DNA of 6,150 bases from contig JAMOPX010000208.1 of NCBI GenBank assembly GCA_027064285.1, positions 1 through 6,150 on the forward strand, read 5' to 3'. Of this stretch, positions 1 through 6,150 are shown in pieces. The notes under the pieces were generated by a model. It saw nothing but the letters and a program-made list of their open reading frames with translations, did no database searches and had not been told where the DNA came from. The DNA is from Desulfobacterales bacterium (GTDB taxonomy: Bacteria; Desulfobacterota; DSM-4660; Desulfatiglandales; JALVZP01). The translations under genes and the position numbers were made by a program. Every line of letters begins with the position of its first letter. The first letter of the stretch is position 1.

Positions 1-639
1 CCAAAGCAGTTTTTATTAATTCAAGATATTCCAATACTTGCTCTGACATTGATGGTTTTTCAAGAATCAGATCATATAGATCACATAATAGTGACAGTAC
101 CAAAAGATGAGATAAAAAGATGCGAGCAAGACATAATTGAAAAATATAACATAACCAAAACATACAAAGTAGTAGCTGGTGGTAAAAGGAGACAGGATTC
201 TGTGAGACTGGGGCTCTACGCTGCTCAGCAAATAGCAAATGACAATGACTTAGTCTTGATCCATGATGGAGTAAGGCCTTTTATAAATGAGGGTCTTATT
301 ACTAATCTGATTGAAGAGGCTCAATCACATAAAGCTGTGGTAGTGGGGATACCTGCCAAGGATACAGTAAAAGAGGTGGATGAAAATGGATATGTGGTGA
401 ATACCTTGAGAAGAGAGAGTCTATGGCTTATTCAAACACCTCAGGTATTTAGATTTAAGGACATCCTTTATGCTCATAAAAAGGCCTATTCTGAATCCTG
501 GAAAGGCATTACAGACGATGCTATGCTCTTGGAAAGATTGGAGATTCCTGTAAAGGTGATAATGGGTTCTGAGGACAATATAAAAATAACCACTCCTTCA
601 GATCTAAAATTGGCAGAATTTCTTCTTAAAAAAGAATAA
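1..639 (+). CDS. ispD: 2-C-methyl-D-erythritol 4-phosphate cytidylyltransferase IspD (5' end outside window)
   Basis: IspD couples CTP to 2-C-methyl-D-erythritol 4-phosphate in the non-mevalonate isoprenoid pathway and is a cytosolic enzyme. The reading frame is open from base 1, so the gene begins to the left. 212 residues are visible, starting at PKQFLL. By comparison with E. coli IspD (236 residues) about 25 N-terminal residues are missing, including the glycine-rich nucleotide loop. Numbering from the first visible codon, these family landmarks can be seen: Lys2 (E. coli Lys27, catalytic), RQDSVRLGL at 64-72, IHDGVRP at 87-93 with metal-binding Asp89, KDT at 120-122, Arg138 (E. coli Arg157), TDDA at 171-174, and EDNIKIT at 191-197 with Lys195 (E. 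coli Lys213). The motif order and spacing match the family closely. The ATG at 49 is internal and not the start. ispF, a frequent neighbour of ispD, does not follow. No strong terminator is seen after the stop. Confidence 0.95.
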   Translation, partial: PKQFLLIQDIPILALTLMVFQESDHIDHIIVTVPKDEIKRCEQDIIEKYNITKTYKVVAGGKRRQDSVRLGLYAAQQIANDNDLVLIHDGVRPFINEGLITNLIEEAQSHKAVVVGIPAKDTVKEVDENGYVVNTLRRESLWLIQTPQVFRFKDILYAHKKAYSESWKGITDDAMLLERLEIPVKVIMGSEDNIKITTPSDLKLAEFLLKKE

Positions 640-644
640 AATTG

Positions 645-674
645 TTGACTTGTATTATTCATATTGTTTAGTAT
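645..674 (+). promoter_or_regulatory. putative sigma70-type promoter for the nadA operon
   Basis: TTGACT at 645-650 differs from the -35 consensus at one position. After an 18-base spacer, TAGTAT at 669-674 matches the -10 consensus at four of six positions. Transcription would begin near 681, giving a short leader of about 23 bases before the nadA ATG. It sits in the only true intergenic gap of the + strand genes, which supports separate expression of nadA and the genes after it from ispD. The region is AT-rich, so a chance match is possible. Confidence 0.45.
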
Positions 675-689
675 TAGCCCATCCCTAAA

Positions 690-695
690 AGGAAG
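690..695 (+). promoter_or_regulatory. ribosome binding site that decides the nadA start
   Basis: AGGAAG lies 8 bases upstream of the ATG at 704, which is a normal spacing. The in-frame TTG at 698 would sit only 2 bases after the same site, too close for efficient initiation. This favours the ATG as the start. Confidence 0.7.
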
Positions 696-703
696 TATTG
701 AAA

Positions 704-1618
704 ATGAGCGAAATTAAAAGGCTTCAGCTTAAGATTCGGGAGCTTTTAAAAAAAAGGAATGCAATCCTTTTAGCTCATAACTATCAGAGGCCAGAGGTTC
801 AAGATGTCGCGGATCTCTGCGGAGACTCCTTAGAGCTTTCAATGAAGGCATCTAAAACAGACGCAGATGTGATTATATTCTGTGGAGTCCGTTTTATGGC
901 CGAGACCGCATCCATTCTTTGTCCTGATAAAAAAGTAATACTTCCTGTGAGGGATGCAGGTTGCGCAATGGCAGACATGATTAATGCCAAACAGCTGAGG
1001 GAGAAAAAAAAGGAGTTTTCTTCTGCTGTAGTTGTAAGCTATGTGAATACCACCGCAGAAGTAAAGGCAGAAAGTGATCTCTGTTGCACCTCTGCAAATG
1101 TCTTAAAAGTGGTGGATTCTATTGATCCATCTAAAACCATTTTTATGACCCCTGACAGGAATCTTGCAAGATATGCAAAAGAATACTCTAAAAGAGAAAA
1201 TATCTTCTGGTGGAACGGATACTGTCCTGTACATGACAATCTCACATTAGAGCAGGTTCAAAAGGTAAAGGCTCAACATCCTGATGCCTTATTCATAGCC
1301 CATCCTGAATGCAGGATAGAGGTGCTCAGAGTTGCAGATGCTATAAAAAGCACTTCTGGTATGATAAAATATGCCAAAGAGGTGGATCACAAGAAGTTTA
1401 TAATAGCCACTGAAATAGGGATCTTGCATCCTTTAAAAAAGGCGTGTCCTGACAAAGAGTTTATACCTGCAGATTCAGGTATGATATGCCGTGATATGAA
1501 AAAGACAGGACTTAAAGAAATAGTTAATGCGTTGGAGAGACTTGAACCAGAGGTGAAAGTTCCTGATGAAATCAGAAAAAGGGCAATATCAGCAGTGGAG
1601 AGGATGCTTGCGTTATGA
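704..1618 (+). CDS. nadA: quinolinate synthase NadA
   Basis: NadA is a [4Fe-4S] enzyme that condenses iminoaspartate (made by NadB or aspartate dehydrogenase) with dihydroxyacetone phosphate to give quinolinate, the first pyridine of de novo NAD synthesis. The protein has 304 residues from the ATG at 704, a usual length for the family, and appears complete. Visible motifs are AHNYQRPEVQDVAD at 24-37, GDSLELS at 40-46, FCGVRFMAETA at 59-69, and HPEC at 200-203. The three expected cluster cysteines are Cys87 (AGCAMADM), Cys174 (NGYCPVH) and Cys262 (MICRDMK). Their spacings of 87 and 88 residues closely match the T. maritima enzyme (Cys81, 168, 254). The TTG at 698 is an alternative start, disfavoured by its spacing from the ribosome binding site. 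The stop overlaps the next start as ATGA at 1615-1618, implying translational coupling. nadB and nadC are not in the window. Confidence 0.96.
   Translation: MSEIKRLQLKIRELLKKRNAILLAHNYQRPEVQDVADLCGDSLELSMKASKTDADVIIFCGVRFMAETASILCPDKKVILPVRDAGCAMADMINAKQLREKKKEFSSAVVVSYVNTTAEVKAESDLCCTSANVLKVVDSIDPSKTIFMTPDRNLARYAKEYSKRENIFWWNGYCPVHDNLTLEQVQKVKAQHPDALFIAHPECRIEVLRVADAIKSTSGMIKYAKEVDHKKFIIATEIGILHPLKKACPDKEFIPADSGMICRDMKKTGLKEIVNALERLEPEVKVPDEIRKRAISAVERMLAL
1597..1603 (+). promoter_or_regulatory. ribosome binding site for the decarboxylase gene, inside nadA
   Basis: GGAGAGG in the last codons of nadA lies 11 bases before the ATG at 1615. The spacing is slightly long but usable. It supports the ATG at 1615 over the internal ATG at 1645, which is preceded only by an A-rich stretch without a good Shine-Dalgarno match. 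Confidence 0.5.
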
Positions 1619-3324
1619 AAGAGATTAAAGATAAAAAAGATAATATGGAGCAACTAAAAAAGCTATTTATAATGCCAAATTCTCCCGATAAGTTCGTGGA
1701 ATTTGGACATGAATTGTTAGAGATGATTCACGATTTTTTTCAAGAAAAAGGAGGAATTCACAGCAGTATCTCCCTTCCAGAGCTCAGCGAGATATTTAAT
1801 CAGACCTCTATTCCTGAAAAGCCTCAGCTCATAAAAGATGTGCTGAAAGAGATAAAAGAAAAGATAATAAAACACTCTGTTAAGGTGGGAAGCCCCTATT
1901 ACATAGGTCATATGATAAGTGCGATACCTTATTTTATGATACTCTTAGAGATGATCATAGCAGCCCTTAATCAAAATCAGGTAAAGATAGAGACAGCAAA
2001 GGCCTCCAGTTTTGTAGAAAGAGAGATCCTTGCCTGGCTCCACAAACTGGTCTTTAAGAGAAAAGAGCGTTTTTACAAGAAAAATATTCAGAATCCAAAG
2101 GTGGCTCTTGGAAATATCACCTCTGATGGAACAATAGCCAACTTGACAGCACTTTTGGTGGCTCGAGAAAAGGCATTTCCTCCTGATGGGAATTTTCCGG
2201 GGGTAAGGGTAACAGGTATGGAAAAGGCTCTCAAGCATTATGGATACTCAAGAGGTGTTATAGTGGCATCCATAAGAGGGCATTACTCCATCAGGAAGGC
2301 AGCAAGTATTCTTGGAATAGGCGAGGAAAATGTAATCCTTATACCCGTGGATGATCATAATAAGGTGGATATAAAAAAGCTTAGAAGAAAGGTAAGACTT
2401 CTTACAGAAGGGAAAAGAAGAAAAAGGGCAAAGATTATAGCTATAATAGGTATTGCAGGAACTACAGAAACAGGAAATGTGGACAATCTGGAGGAGCTTT
2501 TGGAGATCTCAAAGGAGGTAGGAGCACATTTTCATGTAGATGCGTGCTGGGGTGGAGCAGCATTGCTTGTTGATGAATATAAGCATCTTTTTAAAGGCAT
2601 AGAAAAGGCCGATTCCGTAACAATTGATGCCCATAAGCTTTTCTACTGCCCCATGACCATGGGAATTGTGCTTTTTAGAAATGAAAAGGATCTAAATTAC
2701 ATAAAGTACTCGTCTCAGTATGTAATAAGGAAAAACTCAGTTGACATAGGCCGTTTTACCATAGAGGGTTCAAGGCCATTTTCATGTCTTAAGCCCTGGG
2801 CAGCATTAAAGATAATAGGAAAAAATGGATATAAGCTTCTGTTTAAGCACGCAAAGAATTCTACTGAAACCCTCAAAGCAATATTGGAAGAAAATGGTAA
2901 CTTTGAGGTCTTAAACGAACCAGAGCTTTTTATACTAATATACAGGTTTATTCCTAAGGAAGTGCGGGAAGAATTAAATCTTCTCTTGGAAAAGTACAAG
3001 TCAAACAAAAGAAAGAATAAAGAACTTGAACAAAAGATAAAAAAGATAAACTGCCTGATAAATGCATTGAATGTAAAGCTCCACAAAGAGCTCAGAAGGG
3101 ATGACACCACATTTGTGTCAAGAACAAAGTTAGAATCCACAAGATATAGACCTTACAATATAGTAGTCCTGAGAGCAGTTCCCATAAATCCTCTTACCAC
3201 CGAGCAAATACTGAGAAAAATAGTCTCAGTGCAAGCTTCCATAGGAATGAAATTGTGGAAGGAATTTAGACCAGCTTACCTAAGGCTTCTTGAACAAGAA
3301 GAAAGACGCGTTGGCCTCGTTTAA
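1615..3324 (+). CDS. panP: PanP-like PLP-dependent aspartate 1-decarboxylase (group II decarboxylase)
   Basis: This is a fold-type I, group II PLP decarboxylase of 569 residues. It resembles, from memory, the Vibrio PanP family (TIGR03799), which makes beta-alanine from aspartate for pantothenate and CoA and can replace PanD. PanP-like landmarks are SPYYIGHMISAIPYF at 93-107, NQNQVKIETAKA at 119-130, a GHYS with the predicted cofactor-stacking His223, GIAGTTETGN at 279-288, HVDACWGG at 307-314 with Asp309 facing the pyridine nitrogen, and TIDAHK at 336-341 with Lys341 as the predicted Schiff-base lysine. FVSRTKL at 500-506 and NPLTTEQIL at 525-533 end the family pattern. Oddities are DGT at 171-173 where I recall GGT, HKLFYCP after the lysine, EGSRPF at 384-389 where I recall SRSG, and a very basic, probably coiled-coil stretch at about 451-495. 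The gene overlaps nadA by four bases and murJ by 35. The fold is certain. Aspartate as substrate is inferred from family resemblance; glutamate or another acidic or aromatic amino acid is possible. Confidence 0.8.
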   Translation: MKEIKDKKDNMEQLKKLFIMPNSPDKFVEFGHELLEMIHDFFQEKGGIHSSISLPELSEIFNQTSIPEKPQLIKDVLKEIKEKIIKHSVKVGSPYYIGHMISAIPYFMILLEMIIAALNQNQVKIETAKASSFVEREILAWLHKLVFKRKERFYKKNIQNPKVALGNITSDGTIANLTALLVAREKAFPPDGNFPGVRVTGMEKALKHYGYSRGVIVASIRGHYSIRKAASILGIGEENVILIPVDDHNKVDIKKLRRKVRLLTEGKRRKRAKIIAIIGIAGTTETGNVDNLEELLEISKEVGAHFHVDACWGGAALLVDEYKHLFKGIEKADSVTIDAHKLFYCPMTMGIVLFRNEKDLNYIKYSSQYVIRKNSVDIGRFTIEGSRPFSCLKPWAALKIIGKNGYKLLFKHAKNSTETLKAILEENGNFEVLNEPELFILIYRFIPKEVREELNLLLEKYKSNKRKNKELEQKIKKINCLINALNVKLHKELRRDDTTFVSRTKLESTRYRPYNIVVLRAVPINPLTTEQILRKIVSVQASIGMKLWKEFRPAYLRLLEQEERRVGLV

Positions 3325-4846
3325 AAGCCGGATAGAGAAAGCAGCAGGTATAATAGGCTTTTTCACCTTCCTGAGCCGTATCTTTGGTCTTATAAGAGAT
3401 ATGGTCATAGCAAAGATGTTTGGTTCAGGAATGGTAACTGATGCCTTTTTTGTGGCCTTCAGAATACCTAATCTATTGAGACGGCTTTTTGGAGAAGGCT
3501 CACTTACTGTGGCATTTATTCCTGTATTCTCTGAATATCTGGCAAAAGATAGAAAAGATGCCCTCAGGCTTGCCAATGGATTTTTAAGTATCATTTCTGT
3601 GTTACTCGCAATAGTAGCCTTGCTTGGAATTATTTTGGCACCTTGGATAGTAAGACTTCAGGCATATGGATTCGGCACATCAACTTATGAATACAGGCTG
3701 ACAGTTCTTTTAACAAGGATTACCTTTCCCTATGTATTCTTTATATGTCTTGTAGCCTTTTTTATGGGTGTGCTGAATTCTTTTAAGCACTTCTCTGCAC
3801 CTGCTGCTGCTCCCATATTCTTGAATCTGAGCATCATAGCAAGTGCATTTTTTATATGCCCTCATTTAAAGATTCCTGTGGTTGGTTTAGCCATAGGAGT
3901 ATTAATAGGGGGATTCTTGCAGTTGTGCTTACAGCTTCCTTGGGCCATAAGATATGGAATCAGAATTATCCCTTCTGTTGATACAATACATCATCCGGGA
4001 ATAAAAAGGATTGGTGCGCTTATGCTACCTGCTATATTTGGTTCAGCAGTTTATCAATTAAACCAGTTCGTGGGCACACTGCTTGCTTCCTTCTTACCAA
4101 AAGGAAGTATCTCATGGCTGTATTATGCTGATAGGTTAGTTCAGTTTCCCTTGGGTGTTTTTGCCATTTCCATAAGTACTGCTGCTCTTCCATCTCTTTC
4201 TGATCATGCGGCAAGCGAAGATAAAGAGCGTTTTAAAGATACCTTTAAAAGGGCCTTGAGCATCACATTTTTTATCTCAATTCCCGCATCCATTGGGCTC
4301 ATCCTGCTGGGAGAGCCAATAATAATGATATTGTTTGAGAGAGGAGCATTTACCCATATTGACACAGTCAATACAAGTTATGCCCTTATGTTTTATTCCT
4401 TAGGATTGTGGGCATTTTCAGGCGTGAGAGTTCTCGTATCTGCCTTTTATGCTATGCAGGACACCAAAACTCCTGTTAAGATAGCCACTGTTGCGCTCTT
4501 AGCCAATTTTGTATTGAGCGTAGTATTTATGAAATATCTTAAACACGGTGGCCTTGCATTGGGGCTTTCTTTGGCTTCATCTATTCAATTTTTTTTGCTC
4601 CTGTTTCTGCTTATACCAAGTATAGGTAAAGACATATTAAAAGACATGGCAAAAGATGTAGTAAGGTTCAGTATATGTGCCTTTTTTATGGGGATCGTGG
4701 TGTATAAGTGCCGTTGTTACATACCTATTACTGTTAATACTACTATTTTAACATGCATAATCAGACTCGCATTGTTGGTTATAATCGGGACCTTATCCTA
4801 TCTGATTTTTGTCTGGATCCTGTGTGGAAAGAAAATCTTTGCTTAG
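3290..4846 (+). CDS. murJ: lipid II flippase MurJ (MviN family)
   Basis: MurJ moves lipid II, the undecaprenyl-linked peptidoglycan precursor, across the cytoplasmic membrane. It is a MOP-superfamily protein with about 14 membrane helices, and the 518-residue length is usual. Residues needed in E. coli MurJ are present with a constant offset of 12: Arg30 and Arg36 in SRIFGLIRD, Asp51 in TDAFFVAF, Arg64 in PNLLRRLF, and Arg282 in YYADRLVQFPLG (E. coli Arg18, 24, 39, 52 and 270 positions). E. coli Glu273 is Gln285 here. Hydrophobic segments run through to about residue 511. A stop at 3281-3283 in this frame forces a start inside the decarboxylase gene, and no ATG precedes the first helix. TTG at 3290 (TAAGG at 3281-3285, short 4-base spacer) and TTG at 3311 are the candidates. 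Translation is probably coupled to the upstream gene. The 3' end overlaps convergent glnE by 54 bases. Confidence 0.95.
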   Translation: MNKKKDALASFKSRIEKAAGIIGFFTFLSRIFGLIRDMVIAKMFGSGMVTDAFFVAFRIPNLLRRLFGEGSLTVAFIPVFSEYLAKDRKDALRLANGFLSIISVLLAIVALLGIILAPWIVRLQAYGFGTSTYEYRLTVLLTRITFPYVFFICLVAFFMGVLNSFKHFSAPAAAPIFLNLSIIASAFFICPHLKIPVVGLAIGVLIGGFLQLCLQLPWAIRYGIRIIPSVDTIHHPGIKRIGALMLPAIFGSAVYQLNQFVGTLLASFLPKGSISWLYYADRLVQFPLGVFAISISTAALPSLSDHAASEDKERFKDTFKRALSITFFISIPASIGLILLGEPIIMILFERGAFTHIDTVNTSYALMFYSLGLWAFSGVRVLVSAFYAMQDTKTPVKIATVALLANFVLSVVFMKYLKHGGLALGLSLASSIQFFLLLFLLIPSIGKDILKDMAKDVVRFSICAFFMGIVVYKCRCYIPITVNTTILTCIIRLALLVIIGTLSYLIFVWILCGKKIFA

Positions 4847-6150
4847 CTCTTTCCATATATCAAGGATTTTTGCTCTTATGTCTCTGAACTGTTCTTCCTC
4901 TACCACTGGTTTTGCTTCTTGTAATGCAAGCCTGTGCATGGTGTATCTCATCTTTATATAAGCACTTTTCAGTAAAGAAGCGTTATCTTCATCTATAAGC
5001 CCGAGCTTTTCCAATTCATTTAAAAAGTGTATGTGAGCTCTCCATTTAAGTAGCTCTGGATATGATGGAGCATACAGTAAGGTTAAGTACTGTATGATAA
5101 ATTCTATATCAATTAGACCTCCTGGATCATTTTTTATGTGAAAAATACCTGGTATTTTTTTGCTCAATTGAGATATTACCTTCTGTCTCATCTCCCATAC
5201 CTCTTTGAATAGTTCCTTTTCATCTCTCTGCTTGGTCAGCACCTCATATCTGATCTTTTCAAACTCTTCAGCAATATTGTTGTCTCCACAAACTGGTCTT
5301 GCTCTCAAAAGTGCCTGATGTTCCCATGTCCATGCCCTTTTCATTTCATAATCCCTGAAGGATCTTACATTTACTGCTAAGATGCCTGAACTTCCGTCTG
5401 GTCTAAGCCTTGTATCCACCTCATAAGCCTTTCCCATCATGGTATGTGTTGTGAGCAGAGATATTATCTGCTGAGCCACTTTTGTGTAAAAGCTGATCTG
5501 ATCAACGGTATCTCCATGATGAAGAAAAATAAGATCTAAATCTGAGGAATAAGAAAATTCCCTACCTCCAAGCTTTCCATATCCAATGATACAGAATCCC
5601 CTGCCCTCTTCTATATGTTCTAAGGCCCTTTTTTTCTGACAGTTTTTCCAAGCAAGCTTCATGGCTGCCTCTAACACCACTTCTGCTATATCTGTAAGAT
5701 GAGAACTCACATCTCTAACAGAGATAATTCCTGCTATATCAGATGCAGCAACCCTAAGGATATTGGTATGTTTCAGTAAAGATAACTGGATCATCTGTGA
5801 TTCTAGATCATCAGGATCTGCTACAGCCAGCCTGTATTCCATGTCTCTTTCCAGATCCTTTCTTGTGGGAGGGGTATAGAGATTTCTTGGATCAATAAGC
5901 TCATCTAAGAGCACAGGAAATTTGGAAACAAAGGAGATGATCCAGGAGCTTTCCTTTGCCAGTCTTATAAGATGATCTATTACATTAGGGTTTTCCAGCA
6001 TAAGAGAAAGATAATTTGTCCTAAGAAGGATATTCTTTATAAGTGAGCTCAATCTCAAAAGAACTTCTTTTGCTTTTTCATCTTTTGAAAGTTTCCTTAC
6101 TATGACAACTATAAGTTTTCTCAATATATCCCTTGCCTTAGGGGTTATAA
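4793..6150 (-). CDS. glnE: glutamine synthetase adenylyltransferase GlnE, C-terminal half (5' end outside window)
   Basis: GlnE adenylylates glutamine synthetase to switch it off and removes AMP to restore it, responding to PII protein and glutamine. The frame is open to the right edge; the last complete codon there is 6148-6146, so the gene begins outside. About 451 of the usual 900-1000 residues are seen. Numbering from the TTG at 6124 (not the real start): the linker that precedes the second catalytic domain is at about 27-85 (LENPNVIDHL, LLDELIDPR). The nucleotidyltransferase motif GYGKLGG (181-187) and SDLDLIF (194-200) carry metal-binding Asp195 and Asp197, with the third acidic residue Asp237 in EVDTRLRPDGSSG. 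DPGGLIDIEF at 333-342 opens the C-terminal helical domain. The visible part is therefore the adenylylating (AT) domain; the deadenylylating (AR) domain should lie to the right. The tail extends about 15 residues past WKEL, reaching into murJ. Confidence 0.94.
   Translation of the reverse strand, partial: ITPKARDILRKLIVVIVRKLSKDEKAKEVLLRLSSLIKNILLRTNYLSLMLENPNVIDHLIRLAKESSWIISFVSKFPVLLDELIDPRNLYTPPTRKDLERDMEYRLAVADPDDLESQMIQLSLLKHTNILRVAASDIAGIISVRDVSSHLTDIAEVVLEAAMKLAWKNCQKKRALEHIEEGRGFCIIGYGKLGGREFSYSSDLDLIFLHHGDTVDQISFYTKVAQQIISLLTTHTMMGKAYEVDTRLRPDGSSGILAVNVRSFRDYEMKRAWTWEHQALLRARPVCGDNNIAEEFEKIRYEVLTKQRDEKELFKEVWEMRQKVISQLSKKIPGIFHIKNDPGGLIDIEFIIQYLTLLYAPSYPELLKWRAHIHFLNELEKLGLIDEDNASLLKSAYIKMRYTMHRLALQEAKPVVEEEQFRDIRAKILDIWKELSKDFLSTQDPDKNQIG
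4821..4859 (+). other. stem-loop around the murJ stop codon, possible weak terminator
   Basis: TGTGTGGAAAGA at 4821-4832 can pair with TCTTTCCATATA at 4848-4859: 12 pairs, of which the inner 8 are perfect Watson-Crick and two of the outer ones are G-U in the + strand RNA. The 15-base loop contains the murJ stop codon. A run of five T lies at 4867-4871, 7 bases after the stem, which is too far and too short for a strong intrinsic terminator. The stem is AT-rich and also lies in the glnE coding sequence, so it may be incidental. Confidence 0.25.

Noticed and set aside
640..703. NAD-sensing riboswitch upstream of nadA
   Set aside because: The gap is only 64 bases, the proposed leader about 23 bases, and no paired structure resembling a known NAD riboswitch is visible.
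748..1012. Two runs of eight A (748-755 and 1004-1011) in nadA as possible slippage or frameshift sites
   Set aside because: The zero frame continues through all conserved NadA motifs to a family-length end, and lysine-rich stretches in AT-rich genes give such runs routinely.
1387..1653. 88-codon open frame on the - strand across the nadA/decarboxylase junction
   Set aside because: It is antisense to conserved NadA residues including the third cluster cysteine, and its sequence shows no domain. It is a shadow frame.
2715..3140. 141-codon open frame on the - strand
   Set aside because: It lies wholly within the well-supported decarboxylase gene, its translation is Ser/Phe-rich as expected from the reverse of Lys/Glu-rich codons, and it shows no recognisable motif.
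3280..3594. 104-codon open frame on the - strand over the murJ start
   Set aside because: It is antisense to the most conserved part of MurJ and its composition looks like a reverse-frame artefact.
4143..4145. Gln285 in MurJ replacing E. coli Glu273 as a sign of altered function
   Set aside because: As far as I recall Gln at this place in the ADRLxQFP motif is common among MurJ homologues outside enterobacteria, and the essential arginines and aspartate are kept.
4793..6150. glnE as a naturally truncated, single-domain adenylyltransferase starting at the TTG at 6124
   Set aside because: The frame stays open to the window edge and the residues before that TTG (ITPKARDI) continue the normal GlnE inter-domain sequence, so the truncation is caused by the window.

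Overview
The window is an ordinary, densely coding piece of bacterial chromosome, roughly 40% GC by eye, with four protein genes and almost no intergenic DNA. From left to right on the + strand it holds the 3' part of ispD (isoprenoid precursor synthesis), then nadA (quinolinate synthase), a PanP-like PLP-dependent aspartate decarboxylase, and murJ (lipid II flippase). Converging from the right edge on the - strand is the C-terminal half of glnE (glutamine synthetase adenylyltransferase). I see no RNA gene, CRISPR array, insertion sequence or phage gene.

The combination of MEP-pathway IspD, MurJ and a GlnE-type adenylyltransferase points to a peptidoglycan-containing bacterium that regulates glutamine synthetase by adenylylation. 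The modest GC, the K- and I-rich proteins and the PanP-type decarboxylase would suit an anaerobic lineage near the former Deltaproteobacteria, Nitrospirae or Thermodesulfobacteria. That placement is only a low-confidence inference.

Layout: ispD runs off the left edge and stops at 639. A 64-base gap (640-703) holds a plausible sigma70-type promoter and a good ribosome binding site for nadA. nadA, the decarboxylase gene and murJ overlap successively (ATGA at 1615-1618, then 35 bases at 3290-3324), so they very likely form one translationally coupled operon. murJ and glnE overlap tail to tail by 54 bases (4793-4846). There is no gene-free stretch longer than 300 bases.

Functionally, nadA and the decarboxylase both serve cofactor synthesis from aspartate: iminoaspartate to quinolinate for NAD, and aspartate to beta-alanine for pantothenate and CoA. 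IspD supplies isoprenoid precursors that eventually become the undecaprenyl carrier of lipid II, which MurJ flips. I did not find a convincing undescribed system. The points most worth a second look are the nadA-panP coupling, unusual active-site-proximal residues in the PanP-like protein, and the overlapping 3' ends of murJ and glnE.
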